A stretch of DNA of 26,902 nt. It comes from an uncultured bacterium (GTDB lineage Bacteria; Bacillota; Clostridia; Lachnospirales; Lachnospiraceae). The stretch lies in contig CAJMMS010000027.1 of NCBI GenBank assembly GCA_905214675.1, positions 1 to 26,902 of the forward strand. Reading direction: 5' to 3'. A program made the position numbers and the translations under genes. This document shows positions 16,101 through 24,141 of the stretch, piece after piece; position 1 is the stretch's first letter; every line of letters begins with the position of its first letter. A model generated the notes under the pieces. That model saw only the letters and a program-made list of their open reading frames with translations, was not told the DNA's origin and did no database searches.

Positions 16101-19100
16101 GATTTGTAATATCCTGCATAATATAACTGTAAAGTCTGCTGTTATCATAACTGCTGTTGTCAATATAATACAGAACTTCGCCCTGTTTGTTGCCGTACCG
16201 GTCCACAATATAGCCATTGCTGTCGATATAGCTCTTGTTTCCTCTGACTGTGGTGATTCCATTTGCTGTTGTTCTGTCATTGATCCGGGCAATAAAATAA
16301 GTCTGTGCGGTAATATCATACATGAAAAATACATTGGTACAGTATCTTCCATTACCATTTGCCGTATTCGTACCATTTTCGAAATAACCATTTTCGGCAC
16401 TTCCACTTCCCCGTCCAACGGTCGTACTTCCCTGTCCGATCTGGACATCGCTGTATCCCCAGCTATCTACACCTTCAACGTAATAATTGTGAATACGGTT
16501 TTCCGGTTTCATATTCGAAGAATCTCCGTCATAGTTTCCAGACGCATAGATTGGATACACGTTTCCTCCATGACTTCCGTAAGTATATTCTCTTGTTCCT
16601 TTTACCGAATAATTATCTTTTACGATCGTACTGTTTGTCCATGCCAGCGGCAGATAACGGTCTCCGAAAATTCCGGCTGTATATTGTTTTCCCATCATTT
16701 TATAACCAAAATTCCGGCAGCGCTCAATACGAATGACAACATTCTGTGTAGAAGTCTCAATATTGCCTTTGCTTGCATCATCACAGGACAAAAATCCAAA
16801 AATACCGGATGACATGGAAAACGAATAAATTTCTGCTCCCGGTGCATTAAAACAGTCAAGAAGCTGAACGTTGAAGCTCTGCGCATTGTCTGCACTGGTT
16901 GCTTTGTAGGTCGTGATATTTCCAAGAATACCGGCACTGTCGTTTGCGCCTTTTGAATTATCACTGGAATCGGCATTCGGACCGTTTCTTGTGTAAATTT
17001 TTGCATAATTTCCGCAGCCGATCACATTGTAATCCTGATCATCCTGTGCATGATAGAGCTGTGCCACGATACCTCCGGAAGCACCACTCCAGTCTGCATC
17101 CATGGTTGTCTGAAGCATACCATAATTCCTGCAGTTCTGGATGGTTCCACCGGTACCTGTCCACTGTCCCATGATACCTCCGGAGTAGTGTGTCCGGTAA
17201 CAGTAGATCGTACCATAATTGATACAGTTTTCAATATTCCACTCATTGCTTGTAGTATTATTCTGATTTCCGATGATACCGCCGGCAAAACGGTTGGTAC
17301 CATCCTGCGAAAGCTGTCGTCCTACAAAAGCACCATTTACAAGGAAGCTTAAGTTTTCTCCCGATTCGTTCATACCGATGATACCGCCGGTACCAACACC
17401 GATCGCACTGGATTTATTATTCAGGAACCAGTTTCCGGATACACACTGATTGATCGATCCCGTCGTTCCGTTATAAGCAGCTATACCGCCAAGATTTCCG
17501 TTGCTGATCATATACATCTGCAATCTTCCAGATATCACTTTTTCCCCATTATGATAACTGAGGTTCTCAATATCTGCACCATATCCCGGCCAGTCAATAT
17601 AATTTTTCTCTGCACTTAATACTTTGCCTGCCTTTGCACTTAAGGACTCTACGATCGTTCTTTCCGTTCCGCTTACACCTGTCATAACAGTTGGTGTAAG
17701 ATCACTTCCCGACATCATGATGCTTCCTTTATTAAATCCGGTGACACCACCAAGCATACCATAATCGGCTGTGATCTTACTGTCCGGATCATCATCCAGC
17801 ACACAGGATGTAATGGTTGCCGAAGTCTCGTTTTTGCCGGTAATACCTCCAACGTGGCTTGCCAGTTTTTCTTTCTGTTCTGCGGTGCTGGTACTGGTGG
17901 CTGTATATACCCCTTTGATCTCCATCGTGATTGCGGTGATCTCACATCCACTCAGCGTTGCATAATTGATTCCGGCAATTCCGCCATAGCAGTTGCCTGC
18001 CGCACTTGTCTTTTCTGTTATCGTTCCGGAATATGTGCAGGCACTTACGGTCGCTGTGTCAGCTTTTGCTGTTCCATTTTTACCAACGATTCCACCCAGA
18101 TAACGATACCCCCGGAAATTCAGGAAGTTTACATTTCCTGCTGCCTTGACCTGTGTTACCGTTCCTTTGTTTGCGCCAACCGCTCCGCCGACCGTCAGAT
18201 TGCTCTTTGAAGCATCAATCTTTGGCATCTGTGTCAGTGTCACTGCTTTGACGGTTCCACTGTTTGTTCCGGTCACACCGCCAAAAATGCCTGCATCTCC
18301 CTGAAGAGTTACCTTTTCTTCCGGATAACTGCCACTGATGGTTCCGCTGTTTATGGCACAGACTGCACCGATCTCGCTCTGCCCAATGCTGTGGATCGTG
18401 ATTCCGGAGCCTGCCGCCTTCCCTGATACGATACTGTCCTTGATCGTCCCTTTATTGTTGGCAGCGATGCCTCCGGCATAACCGTTACTGCTGCTGACGT
18501 TTCCATAATTTTTACAGTTTCCGATCGTGGCATGATTGACTGCTGTAATACCTCCTGCTGTTCCGGCATCTGCTGTTACACTGGATGCACGGTTGACCGC
18601 ATAGGTAATATCCTGATAAGTCTCTCCGACGACTCCACCTGCCATACCTTTCGATGCACGGACACGTTTTGCCTGGCTGGTCAGATAAATCATCTGCGTG
18701 GATTTTCCAATCTGTCCACGGTTGATTCCGGCGATTCCGCCAACTTTTTCTTCACCGGTCACGGTCACGCCGCTTCCTACTGCAAGGATCTCGTTATTGG
18801 TATTTCCAGTTCCAGTGGCTTCGATGTTTCCGTTTTCTTCATTGATTCCGACAATTCCGCCAACTGCCATACCATTTGCGGCAGAAATACTGCGGTCAAC
18901 CGTATCATTGCCATCGTGCGCAATCTGGATCGTTCCGTTATTTCTTCCTGCAACTCCTCCCGCATAATCTCCGGAAGCAGTAATGCCTGCATAACTTGTA
19001 TTTTTCTTTAATATACCCTCTGTCAGATTCCAACCAACGATTCCGCCAAGATTGCTGTTTCCGGAAATGGTCTTTCTGCTCTGTGTGCTGCATTGCTGGA

Positions 19101-22100
19101 TTGTTCCGGCTGTATAGGCAACCTTCTTGCTTCCGGTATTCGTCTTTTCATAATAAATCCTGTTTTTATCGTTATCTCCGATGTTAATACCGGCAATTCC
19201 GCCAAGATAATTCAGCGCTGCATTTCCAAAATGCTCACTAAGTGTACACTTATAGATCAGCCCGGCATTCAGTCCTACGACTCCGCCGATTCCTGAATAA
19301 CCAGACATACTTCCGGTATTCGCACAGTGATCGATCACCTGGTTTTCCAGATTGACACCAATAATACCACCAACCAGATGCAGACTCAGATCATCTGCAC
19401 TCTGCGGCATACTGCTCTTTCCGATCTCTTCACTTTTTGCATAAAGATCCAGACGTACTCCATCGTCACTTCCATCCTGGATATTGGAAATATTTCCGGC
19501 ATTTTTGCAGTTACGGATGATCAGCTTACTGCTCTTTTCACAGTATCCTATGATCCCGCCTGCATACATGCCTGCCTGGATTGGGATATTGTTTGTTTCT
19601 GTTTTCAGACTGGAGGAACTGTTGTCTGCCGTCTCAAGGGTCAGAGTATAGGTATTTCCGGATGTTTTCACGCTCTGTGGAATATTCGTACCTGCCTGCA
19701 GACCCGGAAGCAATCTCTGTGTATTTCCATTCTGCATTTCTTCCACAGCTTCACGGATAGAGCCATCTGCGGATATGCCCGGCAGATCTGCTTTTGTATA
19801 AGTTCTCTGATAACCGATGATTCCACCACAGAATGCTTTTCCGGTGATGGTTCCAAGCACGTTGTCTGCCCGGAACTGATCCATGGTAATATCGGCTGTC
19901 AGTTCTACTACATTCGCACCGATGCATCCGCCGACATAGTAACGTCCGTTGATGCTTCGCGGCTTGATCATCAGTTCCTGTGACAGCAGCTTTTGCGACG
20001 CATTCAGACCAAAGCCGCCGCCTGCACAGTCACCATATGCATAAATGCGCCCGCCGATCAGTGTATAATGAACATCCAGTTCTCCATTGACATCGTTAAA
20101 TCCGGCGATTCCTCCGACATAATTTCTGCCGACCACGATTCCGGATACCGATTTTACCGTAATCGCTTCACTTTCTTTTGCAAAAACAATATTGCCATCG
20201 TTGTAACCGGCGATTCCTCCTGCATAATCTCCTTTTGCATTCCAGGTATCCACGATCATGCGGAAAATGGAATTGTCATAGTCAGAAAGATAACTTGCAC
20301 AGTCATAAATCGTAGCCTGATATTCATTATAGCCCACGATTCCTCCGATATAGCGGTCATAACCGGCTGCCACACCATTGTTGATACAGTTTTTCAGTGT
20401 AACGCCGCTCTGATTTTCTCCAACGATCCCGCCGACATAACTATCTCCTATAATATAACTGCCATTTGTGGTAACTGCCACGACACTGTCTGCACGGATC
20501 GCTTCAGATACATTTCTGCCAAGTCCGCCGGCGATCCCCCCGACATACTCTGAGCCTAATACATAACCGTCTGTTTCTGTTGAACAGTTGTTAACCAGTG
20601 TACTGTTTCCATAACCGACAATTCCACCGACATACTTGCCTTTCAGATACTCCTCTTTTTTATCCTCCGCAAAAGTAAATCCTTCTGCACGACCGGAAGC
20701 ACTGCTTGCGCCGTAGATAAGTGACTGATCTGCGTAACCGGCGATCCCGCCAAAATATTTGCCGCGCATGCTGTTCTCTGAAGTCTCCATACTGCAGACG
20801 ATCAGACCATCGTTGCTGCTGTTTTTAATATTTGCAACACTTTCCAGATATGCATCCGTCAGTGTACTCTGATAGGTAAAATGGCTGTCGATATTTCCAA
20901 CAATTCCACCTGTCATAAGGTTGCCCGTTACAGACGCATGATTGGCACAGTTCAAAAATTTAGCTGCATCTGCATCGCTTTGCATTTTCGCATATCCTGC
21001 GATTCCTCCAATACCATATGCATAGTTCTTCGGTTCGTCCGCATTTCCATCCGGAAGCACTGCCCGGATACTTCCTTCCATAACAATATCTGAAACTTCA
21101 CCCGTTTCCGGTTCTTTTAATGCATCGCTGCCATCCTTTTCTGCAAATATACCAACGATTCCACCAACCGCTGCGATCTTCTGCGCCTGATAAATGCTTC
21201 CTCTTTTAACAAGTGATACTTCTACAAGAGTCTCCCCTTTACTTTCTTCCTCCGTAATGGAAACTCCTGAAAGTGTTCCCTGCGCACGTCCTGCAAGGAT
21301 TCCCACGCCTTTCAGACTACTAAATTTCTTATTGGAATCTGTACCTGTATTTTCCTCCACATTTTCTGAAAGACCAAGCTTCAGCGTTGCATTCTGAAGT
21401 GTCACATTCTGTACATTTCCATAAATTTCAGAAAACAGTCCCAGATATTCCGGCTGTTCCATTCCTGTCTGTGCTGCAACGGTATCGTCGATCACAGATT
21501 CTTCTCCCAGACAGAGACTGGATATCAGCGTCTGCCCTTTCTTTCCAGTCAGAGTATGTAATGCTGAAAGTTCCGGTATTGATGGAAAATCAACTGCTTC
21601 TTCTTTGCTGTTTTTCCGCCAGGAAAGTTTCTGAACACCTCCTGCTGCATTTTCCTTAAGATCATATACGCCTGTTCCGACCGAAGCCCAGTCCATATTC
21701 CTGTTTGTCAGTGTAAATGTTGCTGTTTCTGTCCCGCTGTAATAACGCATATTAGAAAGATGACGGAATGCTGCGATCCGCACAGCACCATCTTTTGTGC
21801 CATCCGCATATAATGTATTTGCCACATTGGAAGATACTGCCTCACTGTCACGGTATTCCTGCGCCGAAGGAACATCCTTCTTTCCGGAATATGCAACCGC
21901 CTTTACCGTTGCATAGATATCCTGCTGTTTTTCAAAATCAGATGCCACAGTCATCAGGCGGCGGATACTTGTGCTGCTGGTCCGTTCAAGGGAAATCTGT
22001 TCATTCCCACTTCTGGAATCCAGCACTGCCTGTACTTTGGCAGACATCATCGCATCCAGCACAAGCGAATAACGACTGTCGCTGTAAGTAATCGGAAATG

Positions 22101-22950
22101 CCCAGTTCTGCATGGTATTTCCATTCTTATCACGGACTTCCAGGGTTGCCATAGAACTGCCATCACTCTGCGTTGACCATCCGCTCTTTCGCATATCATA
22201 TGGAGAAACGGTCATACTGAACAGCTTGGATTTGTCTTTATTATTGTAGAAAGTAAGTTCATAGCTGACATCCAGACTGTTTCCGACATTGCTGGACCAG
22301 TTCAGCGAAAGTTTCTCACTGTTCTGAAGACTGATCGTTGTAATACGAAGGCGTGTCGGTTTCAGGCTGACTACATTTCCTGTATCTTCTGCAGAATAAT
22401 AACCAAGCAGTCTTTTCCGTCTGCTTTCATAGGCACGGTCACGCATGGTCAGATAGCCATTCTGATCCTCAGACGCATAATTCAAGCCTTTGCATTTTGT
22501 TCCATAAAACGCAGAATAAACCTCACCTGTCTCACTGTCGATCTCAAGTGCGATTGCTCCGTTCAGGATCTGTTTATCATAGGTATAGTCATCGATCAGT
22601 TGCAACAGAAGATCCTTACTGTCATCCTTCTGCTCATAAGTATTTGCATCCAGCATGACCGTATAGATTCTTCCATTTAAATCACTGTTGTCATCCAGAA
22701 CTGCTTCTGTACCTTCCTGAAGAAGACGCTTCTGAAACTGATCCCACTGCCCGGATGAGCGGTAATAAGTCAGTTTTGATTCCGCTGCCAGATAGATTGT
22801 TTTTGCATTTTCTTCGTTTTTGCGAAACTCTGCCCTCCTCCAGTAATTGATAAAAGATGGGACTGCAATCGCCGCAATGATTGCCATAATAACAAGTACA
22901 ACCATCAGCTCAGTCAATGTAAATCCCTTTTTATTCCTGCTGTTCTTCAT
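13165..22950 (-). CDS. Giant modular prepilin with GLUG repeats and FN3-like domains
   Basis: This 3261-residue protein (about 350 kDa) begins like a pilin: leader MKNSRNKKG, mature start FTLTELMVVLVIMAIIAAIA with Glu5, then a pilin-like alpha-helix and small domain to about residue 190. A beta-rich part follows (190-530), then about 40 GLUG-type repeats (about 548-2097). They have the pattern GG-I/V-x-G-x-N, often preceded by NCxNxG, and are expected to stack as a beta-helix. After a linker, residues about 2307-3261 form several fibronectin-III-like modules, many opening with LPxP. There is no LPXTG motif or C-terminal membrane helix, so it should be held by its pilin helix. AGGAGA precedes the ATG. 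It is the first gene of the pilus operon. A pilus-borne or tip adhesin is the best guess; the ligand is unknown. Confidence 0.9.
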   Translation of the reverse strand: MKNSRNKKGFTLTELMVVLVIMAIIAAIAVPSFINYWRRAEFRKNEENAKTIYLAAESKLTYYRSSGQWDQFQKRLLQEGTEAVLDDNSDLNGRIYTVMLDANTYEQKDDSKDLLLQLIDDYTYDKQILNGAIALEIDSETGEVYSAFYGTKCKGLNYASEDQNGYLTMRDRAYESRRKRLLGYYSAEDTGNVVSLKPTRLRITTISLQNSEKLSLNWSSNVGNSLDVSYELTFYNNKDKSKLFSMTVSPYDMRKSGWSTQSDGSSMATLEVRDKNGNTMQNWAFPITYSDSRYSLVLDAMMSAKVQAVLDSRSGNEQISLERTSSTSIRRLMTVASDFEKQQDIYATVKAVAYSGKKDVPSAQEYRDSEAVSSNVANTLYADGTKDGAVRIAAFRHLSNMRYYSGTETATFTLTNRNMDWASVGTGVYDLKENAAGGVQKLSWRKNSKEEAVDFPSIPELSALHTLTGKKGQTLISSLCLGEESVIDDTVAAQTGMEQPEYLGLFSEIYGNVQNVTLQNATLKLGLSENVEENTGTDSNKKFSSLKGVGILAGRAQGTLSGVSITEEESKGETLVEVSLVKRGSIYQAQKIAAVGGIVGIFAEKDGSDALKEPETGEVSDIVMEGSIRAVLPDGNADEPKNYAYGIGGIAGYAKMQSDADAAKFLNCANHASVTGNLMTGGIVGNIDSHFTYQSTLTDAYLESVANIKNSSNDGLIVCSMETSENSMRGKYFGGIAGYADQSLIYGASSASGRAEGFTFAEDKKEEYLKGKYVGGIVGYGNSTLVNNCSTETDGYVLGSEYVGGIAGGLGRNVSEAIRADSVVAVTTNGSYIIGDSYVGGIVGENQSGVTLKNCINNGVAAGYDRYIGGIVGYNEYQATIYDCASYLSDYDNSIFRMIVDTWNAKGDYAGGIAGYNDGNIVFAKESEAITVKSVSGIVVGRNYVGGIAGFNDVNGELDVHYTLIGGRIYAYGDCAGGGFGLNASQKLLSQELMIKPRSINGRYYVGGCIGANVVELTADITMDQFRADNVLGTITGKAFCGGIIGYQRTYTKADLPGISADGSIREAVEEMQNGNTQRLLPGLQAGTNIPQSVKTSGNTYTLTLETADNSSSSLKTETNNIPIQAGMYAGGIIGYCEKSSKLIIRNCKNAGNISNIQDGSDDGVRLDLYAKSEEIGKSSMPQSADDLSLHLVGGIIGVNLENQVIDHCANTGSMSGYSGIGGVVGLNAGLIYKCTLSEHFGNAALNYLGGIAGINIGDNDKNRIYYEKTNTGSKKVAYTAGTIQQCSTQSRKTISGNSNLGGIVGWNLTEGILKKNTSYAGITASGDYAGGVAGRNNGTIQIAHDGNDTVDRSISAANGMAVGGIVGINEENGNIEATGTGNTNNEILAVGSGVTVTGEEKVGGIAGINRGQIGKSTQMIYLTSQAKRVRASKGMAGGVVGETYQDITYAVNRASSVTADAGTAGGITAVNHATIGNCKNYGNVSSSNGYAGGIAANNKGTIKDSIVSGKAAGSGITIHSIGQSEIGAVCAINSGTISGSYPEEKVTLQGDAGIFGGVTGTNSGTVKAVTLTQMPKIDASKSNLTVGGAVGANKGTVTQVKAAGNVNFLNFRGYRYLGGIVGKNGTAKADTATVSACTYSGTITEKTSAAGNCYGGIAGINYATLSGCEITAITMEIKGVYTATSTSTAEQKEKLASHVGGITGKNETSATITSCVLDDDPDSKITADYGMLGGVTGFNKGSIMMSGSDLTPTVMTGVSGTERTIVESLSAKAGKVLSAEKNYIDWPGYGADIENLSYHNGEKVISGRLQMYMISNGNLGGIAAYNGTTGSINQCVSGNWFLNNKSSAIGVGTGGIIGMNESGENLSFLVNGAFVGRQLSQDGTNRFAGGIIGNQNNTTSNEWNIENCINYGTIYCYRTHYSGGIMGQWTGTGGTIQNCRNYGMLQTTMDADWSGASGGIVAQLYHAQDDQDYNVIGCGNYAKIYTRNGPNADSSDNSKGANDSAGILGNITTYKATSADNAQSFNVQLLDCFNAPGAEIYSFSMSSGIFGFLSCDDASKGNIETSTQNVVIRIERCRNFGYKMMGKQYTAGIFGDRYLPLAWTNSTIVKDNYSVKGTREYTYGSHGGNVYPIYASGNYDGDSSNMKPENRIHNYYVEGVDSWGYSDVQIGQGSTTVGRGSGSAENGYFENGTNTANGNGRYCTNVFFMYDITAQTYFIARINDRTTANGITTVRGNKSYIDSNGYIVDRYGNKQGEVLYYIDNSSYDNSRLYSYIMQDITNPVFVNARSSYRRLEGIDDDKIRQPESAQAQVSNGKVNVSITPQKLHPEDLSDTTLCDPFAYEVEVTGSGKTVVRRIYAEEGSFNIPKDMGEKVSIRVRAVSMFDEVEPSGWITISKQDINKILPEPDVVVELVSAENTARDHKYRFRLNNLEDYTKKDADGNTVYPNWQVTVSVPRAGNVVLDAENPSQTMKVEDEYNYIYQMITQASSKPGNTTLMQSSKQISTAVSLPFYRPPITLKTWTPMLSKNVTITGTTLEDLTVNVELNAGNNAMDTPPVYRVELVGTWNGEVDTVLAKEDVLIVSKGSATATFSDLPEYISQAKDIKVRIWYASSGLGPVYTYWDEDVTESNANVKELTDVDENGKETWDYSYSTTMEESGSGKYFENYVYWSGKLLDFLPAPVLDDVGSTLNPEYDENNDIYYTFTWDTGVSGTENAQYKVSLTGIDEDGREVVIDTEDAYKSGKSLRINGSDWNYKEVKLQVTRIGDETKKQIGLSSTGNYSVKQRLARPGQPTVENLDDSELDYQIRWPALASEKGCKGYQVYIQTYQGDTLGAEKELGELVTVDQKKNGSYSMEENLEEYAGKRIVLYLVAKADENSDYLDSVNGVTYEIQIPNRLPKPNVTWSVNWTYDKTQPVEANAFETGGLGVSLTADAASIPPGGSAYLLKAYVYDSEKDAAAATDTDPGDNYLEAYPQEGSPVQMGVTDSRHYYHNLKNLSIQYAGKWIVFYARISSGGGNVSSHWAKAPKAFRLPYVRLNAPTVSSDTKTYKVKAKVTENPDIPGEEKQWNAEHTVLEWNSVECADLYSIDLSGSVTDTSSQTGKTAISAKVRIQEMSDGTVEVQQYVQQKKKDSEEMEWVWKSVAKTNGTSGASIYKLDSYSVTISSNYKAQTQAEVYYELTLAAELEVTKNTDGSFAYTLKLPDVAKLTTDDGTVITHNDLSVTNSASFKADVTDNLNAQGSTAYAESKVNEIKWTN
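16660..21310 (-). repeat. GLUG repeat region of the giant prepilin
   Basis: I count about 40 copies of a GG-I/V-V/A/I-G module across about 1550 residues, at a typical spacing of 25-50 residues. Examples are YVGGIVGENQSG, YAGGVAGRNNGTI and YLGGIVGKNGTA. Many modules are preceded by xNCxNxG. The copies differ in DNA sequence, so this is an old protein-level expansion rather than a recent tandem duplication. Confidence 0.88.
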
Positions 22951-23026
22951 TCGTATCTCCTATTTCAAGAATTTCTCTGGACTTCTCTATTATAAAGTAA
23001 CTCTCATAATTCTATAATCATTATTT

Positions 23027-23055
23027 ATTATAAGTTTGCGCGAAAGTGATGTCAA
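23027..23055 (-). promoter_or_regulatory. Promoter of the type IV pilus operon
   Basis: On the minus strand TTGACA (23055 down to 23050), a 17-base spacer and TATAAT (23032 down to 23027) match the sigma-A consensus at every position of both boxes. The start should be near 23020, giving a leader of about 70 bases before the giant prepilin. No riboswitch or clear operator is seen in the leader. No equally good promoter was noticed inside the 20-kb operon. Confidence 0.85.
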
Positions 23056-23063
23056 CGGTCTGT

Positions 23064-23092
23064 AAAAAAAGAACCCGGCAAATTTTGCCGGG
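23064..23092 (-). terminator. Rho-independent terminator of the arsR-sdpI operon
   Basis: CCCGGCAAA and TTTGCCGGG form a 9-bp arm pair (23092 down to 23074; the innermost pairs probably open as a loop), followed on the minus strand by TTCTTTTTTT. It separates sdpI from the pilus promoter just downstream. Confidence 0.88.
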
Positions 23093-23123
23093 GAAATAAA
23101 ACATTGAATTTAGCTGAAACAAT

Positions 23124-23771
23124 CTACTGCTCCATTTTTATATAATATACAAAGGAATAAATCATCGGAACAAATGTGACCGCAAGCATGATCACCAGAC
23201 TCATCGGAAATGCCGGAATCCATGGCTGAATGGCAAGTAACAGAATCACAACGCCACCTGCAACCCACAGTTTTCCTGCCAGGCGATGGGTTGCATCCCA
23301 GTTTTCCTCGCTGGCAAGTGTCCACGGAACTTTTATGCCGACGGTATAATTCTGGCGGCATTTCGGCAGGTAATTTCCGACAACCAGAAACATAAGTCCC
23401 ATGATGATGATCACGGCTTTGGGAGAGGTCAGAAAATCAACTCCAAACGTGTAACCATAGATCCCAAACGCACAGAACAGGGAAACTACCGGGCAGATCC
23501 ATAAAACCAGGGCATACATTTTCTGTCCGATTGCCTGTTTTCTCGGATCTGCCAGTGTGCCAAATGCACAGAACAGATGTGCAAAAAGACAGATCAGATA
23601 TGGTCCGAATACCGCAAATGCCCGGCCGCTGTAGCCATTTGGCTCTCCGCTGGCATCAAAGTGGGTCGGTATCTGTTCCGGAAGTTTGTTCCATAAGATC
23701 AGTCCCACAAAAACCGGCAGGATCGTAATAATGCTTGTAATCAGAATGAGCTTTTTATTTTTCTTCGTCAT
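23124..23771 (-). CDS. SdpI-family membrane protein (DUF1648 plus SdpI domain)
   Basis: A 215-residue protein with about six membrane helices. LPEQIPTHF (30-38) is the DUF1648 signature, and GNYLPKCRQNYTVGIKVPWT (132-151) with W158 and H162 is the SdpI signature. In Bacillus subtilis SdpI gives immunity to the SdpC toxin and also signals to the repressor SdpR. No SdpC-like toxin is seen here, so it may answer to another membrane-active agent. The ATG at 23771 is preferred to a GTG at 23777, which lies too close to AAGGAGAG. It overlaps the end of arsR by 17 bases, so the two are translationally coupled. Confidence 0.9.
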   Translation of the reverse strand: MTKKNKKLILITSIITILPVFVGLILWNKLPEQIPTHFDASGEPNGYSGRAFAVFGPYLICLFAHLFCAFGTLADPRKQAIGQKMYALVLWICPVVSLFCAFGIYGYTFGVDFLTSPKAVIIIMGLMFLVVGNYLPKCRQNYTVGIKVPWTLASEENWDATHRLAGKLWVAGGVVILLLAIQPWIPAFPMSLVIMLAVTFVPMIYSFVYYIKMEQ

Positions 23772-24039
23772 CTTCACTCTCTCCTTTCAGCTCTGCAAGC
23801 CAGAGCATCACTTCCTCAACCACGGAAATATTAAGCAAATAGTAAATATAATTTTTCTCCTTTGTCTCATAGACCAGACCTGATTTTTTCAGGATTTTCA
23901 GGTGATAGGAGATCGTTGCCGCCGTCATATCAAACTGTGCTGCGATATCTCCCGCTGACATGCTTCCTTCTTTCAGCAATGTCAGAATGTCACGCCGTAC
24001 CGGATCAGACAAAGCTTTGAAGGTTTCTGCAAATCCCAC
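23755..24039 (-). CDS. ArsR-family repressor, SdpR-like
   Basis: A 94-residue winged helix-turn-helix protein. ALSDPVRRDILTLLKEGSMS (about 9-28) and AAQFDMTAATISYHLKILKK (about 33-52) are the ArsR core. It lacks an obvious metal-binding cysteine pair, as in SdpR-type autorepressors. The start is GTG at 24039, 5 bases after AAAGGAGG; the overlapping ATG is out of frame. It is co-transcribed with sdpI, and its promoter carries two similar palindromic sites, fitting autorepression that is relieved through SdpI. That mechanism is inferred from the Bacillus system. Confidence 0.92.
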   Translation of the reverse strand: MGFAETFKALSDPVRRDILTLLKEGSMSAGDIAAQFDMTAATISYHLKILKKSGLVYETKEKNYIYYLLNISVVEEVMLWLAELKGESEDDEEK

Positions 24040-24055
24040 ATTGTCCTCCTTTAAC

Positions 24056-24078
24056 CTATTTAGAAAATTTTCTAATTA
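24056..24078. promoter_or_regulatory. ArsR operator 1, downstream of the -10
   Basis: It contains the perfect 16-base palindrome TTAGAAAATTTTCTAA (24060-24075). The extended form CTATTTAGA...TCTAATTA matches operator 2. It lies between the -10 and the arsR start, so bound repressor would block transcription. Confidence 0.7.
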
Positions 24079-24083
24079 CTTTA

Positions 24084-24112
24084 TATATAGCACCCTGTTT
24101 TACCATTGTCAA
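24084..24112 (-). promoter_or_regulatory. Promoter of arsR-sdpI
   Basis: On the minus strand, TTGACA (24112 down to 24107), a 17-base spacer and TATATA (24089 down to 24084). It is bracketed by two copies of the same palindromic operator. Confidence 0.8.
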
Positions 24113-24113
24113 T

Positions 24114-24141
24114 AACTATTTAGATTTTTTTCTAAATAGTT
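24114..24141. promoter_or_regulatory. ArsR operator 2, overlapping the merR stop
   Basis: AACTATTTAGA and TCTAAATAGTT are perfect 11-bp arms (24114-24124 and 24131-24141) around TTTTTT. It shares the CTATTTAGA...TCTAA arrangement with operator 1, ends one base from the -35 of arsR, and contains the merR stop codon (24132-24134). It could also act as a 3' hairpin of the merR mRNA. Confidence 0.65.

Noticed and set aside
16660..21310. CRISPR or DNA tandem repeat array
   Set aside because: The periodicity is at protein level; the DNA copies are diverged, unequal in spacing and within one open frame.
13165..22950. Giant frame as an assembly artefact or fusion of several genes
   Set aside because: The frame is continuous, the repeat style changes gradually, there are no internal ribosome binding sites at domain borders, and the domain order (pilin, GLUG, FN3-like) is sensible for an adhesin.
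22951..23030. c-di-GMP riboswitch in the pilus operon leader
   Set aside because: Such riboswitches precede pilin genes in some clostridia, but the roughly 70-base leader here is AT-rich, lacks the conserved GEMM or class II elements, and is too short.
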